The notes under the pieces were generated by a model that was given only the letters and a program-made list of their open reading frames with translations, was not told where the DNA came from and did not search any database. Shown in pieces: positions 24,315 through 32,057 of a stretch of DNA of 40,254 nt. The DNA comes from an uncultured Oscillibacter sp. (GTDB lineage Bacteria; Bacillota; Clostridia; Oscillospirales; Oscillospiraceae). Position 1 is the stretch's first letter. Every line of letters begins with the position of its first letter. The translations under genes and the position numbers were made by a program. The stretch spans positions 46,684 through 86,937 of the forward strand of contig CAJTJA010000005.1 of the NCBI GenBank assembly GCA_910576845.1, written 5' to 3'.

Positions 24315-24343
24315 ATTATACCAATTTCACCGCTTTTTTGCAA
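24315..24343 (-). promoter_or_regulatory. strong leftward promoter with no obvious gene
   Basis: Minus-strand TTGCAA (24343-24338), 17 bp, TATAAT (24320-24315). It faces the hairpin-rich region and not the SLH gene to the right. Confidence 0.75.
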
Positions 24344-24387
24344 GGGCGGCGGAATGGGTTTCTAGGCGTGTGTTCGCATGACTTTAT

Positions 24388-24422
24388 GCGGTGCTGGGTT
24401 TTTGAAACTCGGCACCGCTTTT
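24388..24422 (+). terminator. rightward terminator before the small SLH gene
   Basis: GCGGTGC (24388-24394) pairs with GCACCGC (24412-24418), with inner GGTTT/AAAC pairs, followed by TTTT. The transcript it ends is not identified; nothing coding is seen in the 300 bp upstream on the plus strand. Confidence 0.65.
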
Positions 24423-24530
24423 ATGTTTCCGGCGGACGCCCGTCCGGCGGGGTACCCTTTCCCCAACCTCCTCCCCTGCCGGGCGGGAGCGCCGTCCGCT
24501 GGAAATTTTGAAGAAAAGAGGAAAAACAGC

Positions 24531-25115
24531 ATGAAAAAGAAACTCCTGTCCCTGGCATTGGCTCTGGCGGTATGCCTTGGCCTCTCCGTCCCCGCTTATG
24601 CGGCCCCTGTAACCATAAAGGCCCCATCGGGGGATATGACCGTCACGCTTTCCGACGCCGCATTGGCAGGAACCGGCACGGTTTATGGGGAATCCTGCAA
24701 AGTATACGCAATGCCCACAGGGAGCACGCTCTCCGCCGTGGGTGATGAGGAACATGTGACGCATTGGTATTTCCCGGCCCAGCAGATTTCAGAAAAGGAG
24801 TATACCTATGACGACTCGTGGTATCAGCCAATCCCCTCCAAGGGCATCAAGCTGCCTATCGACGGATACGACATGCTGGCCGTGACAATCGGAGCGGATG
24901 TGGAAGAAACCTTCATCATCAAGTACGCAGACAATGCCGCTCCCACGGCCCCCGCCGGCTTCCCCGATGTGGCGGCCTCCTCCGCCTTCGCCTCCACCAT
25001 CAATTGGGCGGTGGAGCAGAACATCGCCGCCGGATATGCCGACGGCACCTTCCGCCCCGGCAACACCTGCATCCGGGGTCAGTTTGTGACATTCCTGTAC
25101 CGGCAGAAGACGTAA
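24531..25115 (+). CDS. small secreted protein with one SLH repeat
   Basis: A 194-residue exported protein. MKKKLLSLALALAVCLGLSV is a signal peptide ending AYA-A. Residues 25-140 form an unassigned domain with many beta-prone segments. Residues about 144-194 are a single S-layer-homology repeat: FPDVAASSAF, INWAVEQNIAAGYADGTFRP and RGQFVTFLYR. One repeat is fewer than the usual three, so wall binding may need multimerisation. The ATG is preceded by AAGAGG. The next frame, 25 bp downstream, begins with another signal peptide but is broken. Confidence 0.85.
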   Translation: MKKKLLSLALALAVCLGLSVPAYAAPVTIKAPSGDMTVTLSDAALAGTGTVYGESCKVYAMPTGSTLSAVGDEEHVTHWYFPAQQISEKEYTYDDSWYQPIPSKGIKLPIDGYDMLAVTIGADVEETFIIKYADNAAPTAPAGFPDVAASSAFASTINWAVEQNIAAGYADGTFRPGNTCIRGQFVTFLYRQKT

Positions 25116-25280
25116 GGCGGTTTTTGAAAGGAGCGTCCTTATGAGCATCCGGCTTTTCCGGCGTCCGGCGGCGCTGATCTGCTCCCTGGCGCTGCTGCCG
25201 GCCCTCTCCCCCGCCGCCCTCGCGGCGGGGGCTCCCGCTGTGTCCGACAAAAAATCTGCCCTAATCCGGCATTCCGCCAA

Positions 25281-25626
25281 TTTTCAAACAAGGCCTAAGC
25301 TAAGGGAAAATTGTGAACGAGTTGTAAAAAATAAGAGTAGCTATATATTGGTTTGTGCCAGGCTTTGCCATGTGACCGGTGCTCAGTGGGGCAACCAAAA
25401 GCACATAAATATAAAGTACTCAGGGGCGGCCCTGAAAGACAATTCTGTTATTGGCTGTCATCAATTTGGCACCGCCTGCATCCTATTTTGTTCCGAACTT
25501 TTGACAATAATTTTTCTTGTGCTGCGTTATTCGGACCGGGGGTCGAGGGCGGGTGTGTGCTCCACGGAAAAAGCCTTGTGCCGCAAGGGCACAAGGCTTT
25601 TTGCTGTTTGTTTTCAAACAAGGCCT
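25281..25626. repeat. 16-bp perfect direct repeats 330 bp apart
   Basis: TTTTCAAACAAGGCCT occurs at 25281-25296 and 25611-25626 and nowhere else seen in the window. The repeats enclose 314 bp of less GC-rich DNA inside the broken secreted-protein frame. They could be target duplications, attachment-like cores or a recombination scar. Confidence 0.6.
25568..25602 (+). terminator. very strong intrinsic terminator
   Basis: AAAAAGCCTTGTGCC (25568-25582), loop GCAAG, and a perfect 15-bp complement ending TTTTT (25588-25602). It is symmetrical enough to work in both directions. A TTGACA at 25501-25506 could drive a short RNA of about 65 nt ending here. Confidence 0.8.
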
Positions 25627-25919
25627 GGACCGGACAAACTCCAGTGCCTTTTTGGGGAGACCGCCATAGCGGTTTCGGGTTTGCGCTGCGTTTGCCGTGA
25701 TTTGATATATAGCCAACGCAGTTGAAAAAAGCATTTCCCTCTTTTTAACCCGCGGATCAAAGTTCTGCCGGGGCACGGAGCGCCCGTGCGTTTCCCATGA
25801 AGTCAAGCACAGAGACGCTGATGCGGCTTGCGGCGTTGCAGACACCGCACTGAAAAAACCTTTGGATTTTTTCAGCTGTGCTGACTAAAAGCTACGGACA
25901 TTTCCTTGTGACAGGGGGA
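25627..25919. other. non-coding stretch downstream of lspA
   Basis: No convincing gene. An A6/T6-flanked stem (CTGAAAAAA near 25850 with TTTTTTCAG near 25867) could be a bidirectional terminator for lspA on the minus strand. Nothing else is recognised. Confidence 0.45.
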
Positions 25920-26387
25920 TTAGATGCCACCCCTGTCCACTGCGCGGGAGGCGCCGGAATGCCCGGGCATACGCGGGCAGGCGCTTTTTGCCGCCAGAGT
26001 CAGGCCCCCAAGAAAAATGGATATGTCGGCCAGATTAAAAACGTAACGGTGCAGGGGACCGGGAGCTTTTGGAAACTGAATATAATCATAGACCCTTCCG
26101 CACCGGAGTCTCTCCCACAAATTGCTCATCCCGCCGCCCAGAATCAGGCCTATTCCAACAGGGGACTGCCGGCGGCGGCGCCAGAGCAGCGCCAGAAGCG
26201 CGGAAGATGCCAAAGGCAGCGCCTCCGCAGGAACCGGCAGGCTGAAAGCAGCTCCCGCATTCCAAACGGCGGTTGTTTGGATTCTGCCTCCGAGGAGCTC
26301 TCTTTTCCGGCGGCTGGAACGGTTCAAATACCAGCGGGCGGTTGTACAACCGCCGAAAATGCCCAACGCGGTGAATGCAGTCAGCAT
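25920..26387 (-). CDS. lspA: signal peptidase II-like protein (lipoprotein signal peptidase)
   Basis: A 155-residue membrane protein that would cleave prolipoprotein signal peptides. Family motifs are seen: WNAGAAFSLP (NxGAAFS), GGGMSNLWERL (the GGxxGNxxDR equivalent, with Glu for Asp), GRVYDYI holding the first catalytic Asp, and FNLADISI holding the second. The first helix is short and the protein is divergent, so it may be a second, specialised copy. Its ATG overlaps the stop of the upstream GTPase-nuclease gene by 7 bp, an odd functional partner. A lipoprotein gene occurs at 36300. Confidence 0.75.
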   Translation of the reverse strand: MLTAFTALGIFGGCTTARWYLNRSSRRKRELLGGRIQTTAVWNAGAAFSLPVPAEALPLASSALLALLWRRRRQSPVGIGLILGGGMSNLWERLRCGRVYDYIQFPKAPGPLHRYVFNLADISIFLGGLTLAAKSACPRMPGHSGASRAVDRGGI

Positions 26388-29059
26388 GACGGTTTCCCCT
26401 TTTCTTCCACAGCCTTTTCCATGGCGGTCCGCAGCGCCGCAGCGCTTCGGTTTTGGTGGTTGTTTTCTGCCAACAGATTGGCAATCTGGCCTTGGATCCG
26501 CTCAATTTCTTCCCGAAATCCAGAGGCGGAGAGGCGCAGGGCCCCATGGCCCAGGATGATAAGCTGCTCCGGCCCGTCGGAGGTGGCCACCTTTACTCTG
26601 TGGCGTCTGCCAAGCTCATAGGTGGCCCGCTCAATATAGGAGTCCGCTGTTTCCGCCTCTTTGGTGTAGACAATGTGAATGTTATGGTACTTTTCCACAG
26701 AGCCCTGACCGCCCCGAACCTTATAGGCGTCGAAAACGGCGATGACTTCGCATTTTTGATATCCCTGATAATTGCAGAGAAGATCGCAGAGCATTTTTCG
26801 AGCGGCATCCAGATTTTCCTGAGCGACAGCCTTCAGCTCGTCCCAGGCAAAAATAATGTTATACCCATCCACCAGAAGATATTCCGGGCCTGAGGGCTGG
26901 GGGCGGACGGGGCGAGCAGCCTGTTCAGCTGCCCGTGCGGGACGCTTTGGCTCCTTGGGAGGGAGGAAGTCCCGCCGCTTCACCGGACCGTAGGTTCGTT
27001 CGAAGATGCTTTGCAGCTCCTTGTCCTGTTCAATGGTTCCTGTGTAAGAGGCGGCAGGACCGGAACGCTGGGGAACTTCCTCCGTCTCCGGCATATTCAA
27101 GCGGAGTCCGCTGTCCACGTGGGCCTGAGCGGGAACATGGTTCCATTTCACAGTGTACCCTGCGCCGTGGGCACAGAAGATGGAATCCGGCGGATTTTCC
27201 ATATCCCGCTCCGGGTTGTAGCCAACGGCTTCCATCACGCTTTCCGAATCGGCACAGGGGCGGTAGCCGGAAGGGCGGAGGGTCAGGCGGCCCTGTCCCC
27301 GTGTGTAGGCGGCAATCTCTCTTGCATAGCCGCCCATGGCGGCCACCGGAGCCTCGCCAGTGAGGGCGGCCTCATCTCCCAGGGCCTCCGGCGGCTCCGT
27401 CTCGCCGCCCATCTGCTGAATGTCATTCAGCGCCCTGCCCAACTGGGCGTTTGGAAGCTCCAGGCGAAAGGCATACCAGGGCTCTAAAAGAATACTTTTT
27501 GCGCTCATCAGCCCCTGGCGCACGGCCCGATAAGTGGCCTGACGAAAGTCGCCGCCCTCCGTATGCTTCTCATGCGCCCGGCCTGCCGTCAGGGTCATCT
27601 TTATATCCGTAATGGGAGCTCCGGTGAGAACACCGAGATGAGGCTTTTCCCGCAGGTGGGTGAGAATCAGCCGCTGCCAGCGGCCGTCCAGCTGGTCCTC
27701 CGGGCAGGCGGCGGTAAAGCGGAGGCCCGTTCCTCTGGGCAGCGGCTCCAGGAGCAGGTGAACCTCGGCGTAATGCCGCAGAGGCTCGAAGTGGCCAACG
27801 CCCTCTACAGGAGCCGCAATGGTCTCCCGGTAGACAACGTGTCCCGTGTCGAAATTTGCCTGAATGCCAAAGCGTTCCACCAGGAGGCGGCGGAGAATCT
27901 CAATCTGAACTTCCCCCATCAAGTGGACTCGTATCTCTCGAGCGGCTTCATTCCATGCGACGCGGAGCTGCGGGTCCTCTTCTTCCAGAAGCCTGAGGGC
28001 CCGAAGAGAGGCGGAGGGATCGGCGTCCGTCTCGAATCGATAGGCGAGTACCGGCTCCAGTACCGGCACGGTCCACGGAGTTTCGAAACCAAGGCCCTGG
28101 CCGGGAACGGTACGGCTCAATCCTGTCACGGCGACAATTGTACCGGCAGGGGCTTCGTCTGCGGGGCGGAATTTGGTTCCGGAATAAATCCGGAGCTGGT
28201 CTGCCTTTTCTTCCCAGATATCCTCCTCCGGGACATCAGAGCAGCGGACGGCCTCCGGCCGGCGGTTCGTAAGGATGCCCTTGGGTTTCAATACGCCGCC
28301 GGTGATCTTCATCCATGTGAGGCGGTTTCCCCGGTCATCACGGGAGACTTTAAAGACCCGCGCGCCGAAGTCTTCGGGATAAGTCCGCAGGGGCGCGTAC
28401 TGCCGGATAGCCTCCAGCAAATTTTCTACTCCCTCCAATTTCAAGGCGGAACCGAAGAGGCAGGGAAACAGCTTCCGCCCCTGAATCAGGTCAATCAGGT
28501 CCGTTTTCAAAACTTCCCCGGTTTCCAGATAGCGCTCCAGCAGGGCCTCGTCGCAGACGGCGGCCTCCTCCGCCAGCCGTTCCGGCGGGAGGGAGACATC
28601 TACGCAGCCGCTGTCCAGCCGGGTTTTCAGTTCCCCTAAAAGCGTTTCCCGGTCCGTCCCTGCCAGGTCCATCTTGTTGACGAACAGAAACGTGGGAACG
28701 GCATAGCGCTCCAGCAGCTGCCAGAGAGTCCGGGTGTGGGCCTGGATTCCATCAGAGCCGCTGATGACTAAAACGGCGCAGTCCAGCACTTGGAGGACCC
28801 GCTCCGCCTCTGCGGAGAAGTCCGCATGGCCTGGGGTGTCCAGCAGTGTGACATTCATATCTCCCAAGGAAAACCCTGCCTGTTTGGAGAAAATGGTGAT
28901 GCCGCGTTCACGTTCCATTGCGTCGGTATCGAGAAAGGCGTCTCGGTGGTCCACCCGGCCCAGGCGGCGGATAGCTCCGCTTTGGTACAGCAAGGCCTCG
29001 GACAAAGTGGTTTTTCCGGCATCCACGTGAGCCAGGATGCCCATGACGAGATTTTTCAT
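26381..29059 (-). CDS. TetM-like ribosomal GTPase fused to a Rae1/YacP-type NYN endonuclease domain
   Basis: An 892-residue fusion. Residues 1 to about 690 form a complete EF-G/TetM-like GTPase: G1 AHVDAGKTT, switch MERERGITIF, G3 LLDTPGHADF, G4 FVNKMDLAG, then domains II-V. A proline-rich linker (about 695-725) leads to a C-terminal NYN/PIN-like domain (about 726-870). Its motifs closely resemble Bacillus Rae1 (YacP): LLVDGYNIIFAWDEL, VIAVFDAYKV, EAETADSYIER and VATSDGPEQ, with all acidic residues kept. TetM-type proteins dislodge tetracycline from the A site; Rae1 cleaves mRNA in the ribosomal A site. A combined ribosome-rescue or mRNA-cleaving role is inferred. A GGAGGTG site precedes the ATG. 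Confidence 0.9.
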   Translation of the reverse strand: MKNLVMGILAHVDAGKTTLSEALLYQSGAIRRLGRVDHRDAFLDTDAMERERGITIFSKQAGFSLGDMNVTLLDTPGHADFSAEAERVLQVLDCAVLVISGSDGIQAHTRTLWQLLERYAVPTFLFVNKMDLAGTDRETLLGELKTRLDSGCVDVSLPPERLAEEAAVCDEALLERYLETGEVLKTDLIDLIQGRKLFPCLFGSALKLEGVENLLEAIRQYAPLRTYPEDFGARVFKVSRDDRGNRLTWMKITGGVLKPKGILTNRRPEAVRCSDVPEEDIWEEKADQLRIYSGTKFRPADEAPAGTIVAVTGLSRTVPGQGLGFETPWTVPVLEPVLAYRFETDADPSASLRALRLLEEEDPQLRVAWNEAAREIRVHLMGEVQIEILRRLLVERFGIQANFDTGHVVYRETIAAPVEGVGHFEPLRHYAEVHLLLEPLPRGTGLRFTAACPEDQLDGRWQRLILTHLREKPHLGVLTGAPITDIKMTLTAGRAHEKHTEGGDFRQATYRAVRQGLMSAKSILLEPWYAFRLELPNAQLGRALNDIQQMGGETEPPEALGDEAALTGEAPVAAMGGYAREIAAYTRGQGRLTLRPSGYRPCADSESVMEAVGYNPERDMENPPDSIFCAHGAGYTVKWNHVPAQAHVDSGLRLNMPETEEVPQRSGPAASYTGTIEQDKELQSIFERTYGPVKRRDFLPPKEPKRPARAAEQAARPVRPQPSGPEYLLVDGYNIIFAWDELKAVAQENLDAARKMLCDLLCNYQGYQKCEVIAVFDAYKVRGGQGSVEKYHNIHIVYTKEAETADSYIERATYELGRRHRVKVATSDGPEQLIILGHGALRLSASGFREEIERIQGQIANLLAENNHQNRSAAALRTAMEKAVEEKGKPSC

Positions 29060-29171
29060 GGAGACACCTCCGCTGAAAGGATTTTGCGAAATGAGGGCGC
29101 GCCCTTCCGGCGTCCCGCAGGGGACATCCTCCGGCGGTTTTGTTTTCCGGAGAGTTTGGAAGGCCGGGGGA

Positions 29172-29897
29172 TCAATTTTTGCACACTGCCAGCAGGAGAG
29201 CGTAAATCACTGGCTGATGGAGCATGTAGATCAAAAGGGAATGCCGCCCCATGACTGTGAGGACAGGAACAGCCCGGTCTTCCCGTTCTTCCTGGGGCCG
29301 TAGGCGGAAGAGAAAGTACCCCGTCAAAAAGAGGAAAAACCAGGGCAGGAAGGAGAAATAATCCGTGGAGAAAAAGTCCGCCGGGGGAAAGCCGGCAAAG
29401 GCAGTGCCTAGGTTCCTGGCCCCATCCCAAAAATGAAAAATCCGGGTTCCCTCAAAGCCAAGATATCCGGCATTTACATCCCGGAACACCAAAAACAGGA
29501 GGAAGCTTCCTGCCAGCCCTGTCCGGGCGGAAAGGCGGCGGAGCAGCGGTTCAAACTCACACAGCAGAATGGAAGAGGAGCCCAGCAGGGTCAGCACGCC
29601 GAACAGCACCAAATTTTCAGGCATAAAAATCCAAGTGACGGCGGTAATTGCTGCCCCGCAGAGGAACACAGTCAGTCCCCGGCGAAACTGGTGACGGCCC
29701 AGCGGCCAGCAGTAGCCGGAGAGGAGGATAAACGTCCAGCAGATGCTCTGCTGCCAGACGTGGGCGGCAAAGCCATGGTACCAAGGCCAGTTTACACCGA
29801 ACATATAAACCAGGTCCCAGCTGGCGTGATAAAGGATCATACTAACCAGGGCGCAGCCCCGGACGGTGTCCAGAGTCTGATAACGGCGGTATTTCAT
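29172..29897 (-). CDS. heparan-alpha-glucosaminide N-acetyltransferase-like membrane protein (DUF1624)
   Basis: A 241-residue protein with about seven hydrophobic segments. It begins RRYQTLDTVRGCALVSMILYHASWD, the RxxxxDxxRG start with a membrane His typical of the HGSNAT/DUF1624 catalytic domain, and ends with GRHSLLIYMLHQP, typical of membrane acyltransferases. It may transfer acyl groups to a cell-surface sugar. AAGGAGG lies 7 bases before the ATG. A 112-bp gap separates it from the downstream GTPase-nuclease gene, in which small hairpins but no strong terminator are visible, so they may be co-transcribed. Confidence 0.8.
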   Translation of the reverse strand: MKYRRYQTLDTVRGCALVSMILYHASWDLVYMFGVNWPWYHGFAAHVWQQSICWTFILLSGYCWPLGRHQFRRGLTVFLCGAAITAVTWIFMPENLVLFGVLTLLGSSSILLCEFEPLLRRLSARTGLAGSFLLFLVFRDVNAGYLGFEGTRIFHFWDGARNLGTAFAGFPPADFFSTDYFSFLPWFFLFLTGYFLFRLRPQEEREDRAVPVLTVMGRHSLLIYMLHQPVIYALLLAVCKN

Positions 29898-29939
29898 GGC
29901 AGGGCCTCCTTTTCAAGGGGGTGCGGAGGAGTATGAAAA

Positions 29940-29961
29940 CGGGGGAGCGTCTGCTCCCCCG
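29940..29961 (-). terminator. terminator downstream of proS
   Basis: On the minus strand CGGGGGAGC-AGAC-GCTCCCCCG is followed by TTTTC. It ends about 45 bp before the DUF1624 gene start. Confidence 0.65.
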
Positions 29962-29991
29962 AGCCCGCCGCAAAAGAAGTTTTTAACGGGC

Positions 29992-30035
29992 CCAGGAAGT
30001 TTTCCGGACTTCTTTGAAGTTAAAAAACTTCCTGG
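29992..30035. repeat. 12-bp inverted repeat with an inner hairpin
   Basis: CCAGGAAGTTTT (29992-30003) and AAAACTTCCTGG (30024-30035) flank an inner ACTTC-TTT-GAAGT stem. TTTTAAC and GTTAAAA extend the pairing further out. It lies in the proS downstream region and may be a second terminator or an mRNA-end structure. Confidence 0.5.
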
Positions 30036-30152
30036 TTAAAATAGTGCGGAAAATCTTTCCGGGGTTCCCCGCACATACTGTTCTCTCCAGTTAAAGCAAC
30101 CTTTGCGTTTTTCAGCAGATTGGGGCAGGAGCTGCACTCCCCCGTTGGGTCT

Positions 30153-31586
30153 TTAATAGGCTACACCCCAGTAGATATCCGTGAGGCATTTTTTGCCGCA
30201 CACGGGGCAGACGCCTTCTGTGCCGCTCTGCTTCAGGGGCATGCAGCGGGAGCTGACCCCTGCCCGCTCCTTCATGGCAAGCTCGCACTCCAAAGAGCCG
30301 CACCACTTGGAGCGCAGGAAGCCGCCCTTGCCCTCGGCGATGGCTTTGGCCTCCTCAGGGGTGGAAATGTCGAAGGTGTTGTCCTCGCGGTTCCGAAGGG
30401 CCATGGCGTACATGTTGTCGTGGACTGCGTCCAGGAGCTTTTTCACCGTCTCCTCCAGATTGGCCAGGGGAACGGTTACCTTTTCTCCGGTGTCCCGGCG
30501 GGCGATGACGCACTGATCTTTTTCCATGTCTTTGGGGCCGATCTCTACCCGCAGGGGTACGCCCTTCATCTCATATTCGGCGAACTTCCAGCCGGGGGAG
30601 TTATCGCTGTCATCCATTTTGGAGCGGATACCGGCGGTTTTCAGCCGGTCCCGGAGGGCCGCGGCGGCGTCCAGAACACCGGGCTTGTGCGCCGCCACGG
30701 GGATAACCACCGCCTGAACGGGAGCTACCCGGGGGGGGAGCACCAGGCCGTTGTCGTCGCCGTGGGTCATGATGATGCCGCCGATCATCCGGGTGGAGAC
30801 GCCCCAGCTGGTCTGGTGGGGATGGTGGAGCTGATTGTCCTTCCCAGTGTAGGTGATGTCAAAGGCCTTGGCGAAGCCGTCGCCGAAATAGTGGCTGGTA
30901 CCTGCCTGGAGAGCCTTGTGGTCGTGCATCATGCACTCCACCGTATAGGTTTCCTCGGCGCCCTTGAACTTTTCCTTGTCCGTCTTCCGGCCCCGGAGCA
31001 CGGGCATGGCCAGGAAGTTTTCCATAAAGTCCGCATAGACGTTCAGCATTTGCATGGTTTCTTCCCGGGCTTCATCCTCGGTGGCATGCATGGTGTGACC
31101 CTCCTGCCAGAGGAACTCCCGGTGGCGGAGGAAGGGACGGGATGTCTTTTCCCAGCGAAGAACGCTGCACCACTGGTTGTAGAGCTTCGGAAGGTCCCGC
31201 CAGGAGTGGATGATGTTGGCGTAGTGCTCGCAGAAGAGGGTTTCAGAGGTGGGGCGGACGCAGAGACGGTCCTCCAGCTTCTCACTGCCTCCCATGGTGA
31301 TCCAGGCGCACTCAGGAGCAAAGCCCTCCACGTGGTCCTTCTCCTTCTGGAGGAGGGACTCAGGAATCAATACGGGGAGGTAAACATTTTCGTGCCCTGT
31401 CTCCTTAAAGCGGCGGTCCAGCTCATTTTGAATGTTTTCCCAGATGGCGTAGCCATACGGGCGGTAAATAAACATCCCCTTTACGGAGGTATAGTCGATC
31501 AATTCCGCCTTTTTGCAGACATCGGTGTACCACTGGGCAAAGTCCGCGTCCCGGGCGGTGATGGCGTCCACTTGTCTCTTGTCCAT
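30153..31586 (-). CDS. proS: prolyl-tRNA synthetase, archaeal/eukaryotic type
   Basis: A 477-residue class II synthetase that charges tRNA-Pro. Class II motifs appear as LPVLIPESLL, LCVRPTSETLF and LRWEKTSRPFLRHREFLWQEGHT, and motif 3 as QTSWGVSTRMIGG. The short length, lack of an insertion editing domain and the C-terminal zinc-like end (CGSLECE then CPVCGKKC, finishing YWGVAY) mark the ProS3 type instead of the standard bacterial form. It has a strong promoter and short leader with no T-box seen. A purine-rich AGGAAAGGAA precedes the ATG. Confidence 0.96.
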   Translation of the reverse strand: MDKRQVDAITARDADFAQWYTDVCKKAELIDYTSVKGMFIYRPYGYAIWENIQNELDRRFKETGHENVYLPVLIPESLLQKEKDHVEGFAPECAWITMGGSEKLEDRLCVRPTSETLFCEHYANIIHSWRDLPKLYNQWCSVLRWEKTSRPFLRHREFLWQEGHTMHATEDEAREETMQMLNVYADFMENFLAMPVLRGRKTDKEKFKGAEETYTVECMMHDHKALQAGTSHYFGDGFAKAFDITYTGKDNQLHHPHQTSWGVSTRMIGGIIMTHGDDNGLVLPPRVAPVQAVVIPVAAHKPGVLDAAAALRDRLKTAGIRSKMDDSDNSPGWKFAEYEMKGVPLRVEIGPKDMEKDQCVIARRDTGEKVTVPLANLEETVKKLLDAVHDNMYAMALRNREDNTFDISTPEEAKAIAEGKGGFLRSKWCGSLECELAMKERAGVSSRCMPLKQSGTEGVCPVCGKKCLTDIYWGVAY

Positions 31587-31635
31587 AACGCTTCCGTTCC
31601 TTTCCTATTTGAGGTGAGGTCAAAATAATTATTCT

Positions 31636-31664
31636 ATTTTATCTGTCCAAGACAGGATTGTCAA
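31636..31664 (-). promoter_or_regulatory. consensus promoter of proS
   Basis: Minus-strand TTGACA (31664-31659), 17 bp, TAAAAT (31641-31636). The start would be about 45 nt before the ATG, too short for a T-box. Confidence 0.85.
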
Positions 31665-32057
31665 CGGGTTTAGCGGGATTTAGGGTCAGAGGCTCCACAT
31701 CAAGATCACACGCAGAATGTGGATATGAGCAGGGTAAAACAGGGAAAAGGCGCTTTTCGTGCCTCGCCTGCGCTTTCCGATGCACGATGACTATAGGAGT
31801 GGCCGCCGGCCTGTATTCCGCCGCCGGTTTTGGACAACAGCGCGTCCGGGGCCGGCGGAACGAAAATCTGCGTGTCCTTGCGTTTCCGAAATATATGGTA
31901 CAGGATGCCCGGCAGTACAAAGGTGTGGCCGGCTTCAACGCTTAAAAGACTTGGAATAGACAAAAAGAGGCAGGCACCGGCTATGTTCACCGGTTATTCT
32001 GCAATTTTCAGCTGCAACAAAGGGGTTTCATGCTTTTAAACTGTTCAGAGGCAATAT
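31665..32057. other. non-coding or decayed stretch between the S24 repressor gene and proS
   Basis: About 390 bp. A leftward 94-codon frame (31990-31706, GTG start) has a hydrophobic beginning but no ribosome site and no family resemblance. I treat it as non-coding or a decayed gene. Confidence 0.45.

Larger units (their letters stand above)
25141..25725 (+). pseudogene. signal-peptide remnant of a secreted protein gene
   Basis: AAAGGAG and an ATG are followed by a good signal peptide (LICSLALLPALSPAALA, cleavage near residue 29), so this was once a secreted-protein gene. After about residue 37 the translation becomes cysteine-rich, low in acidic residues and unlike any domain. It runs through a clear intrinsic terminator (25568-25602) and contains the same 16-bp sequence twice in frame. 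The gene body appears to have been lost by insertion or deletion. The upstream neighbour is an intact SLH protein, so the lost product may have been similar. Confidence 0.6.

Noticed and set aside
26381..29059. Calling the GTPase a plain tetracycline resistance determinant
   Set aside because: The NYN fusion and divergent C-terminal domain make resistance uncertain; TetM itself is about 640 residues without a nuclease domain.
30120..31628. A 502-codon plus-strand frame antisense to proS
   Set aside because: Shadow of proS with no start signals.
31587..31664. T-box leader before proS
   Set aside because: The promoter leaves only about 45 nt of leader, too short, and no T-box sequence was seen.
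31706..31990. A 94-codon leftward frame with hydrophobic start between the S24 gene and proS
   Set aside because: No ribosome site and no recognisable domain; could be a decayed gene, but evidence is too thin.
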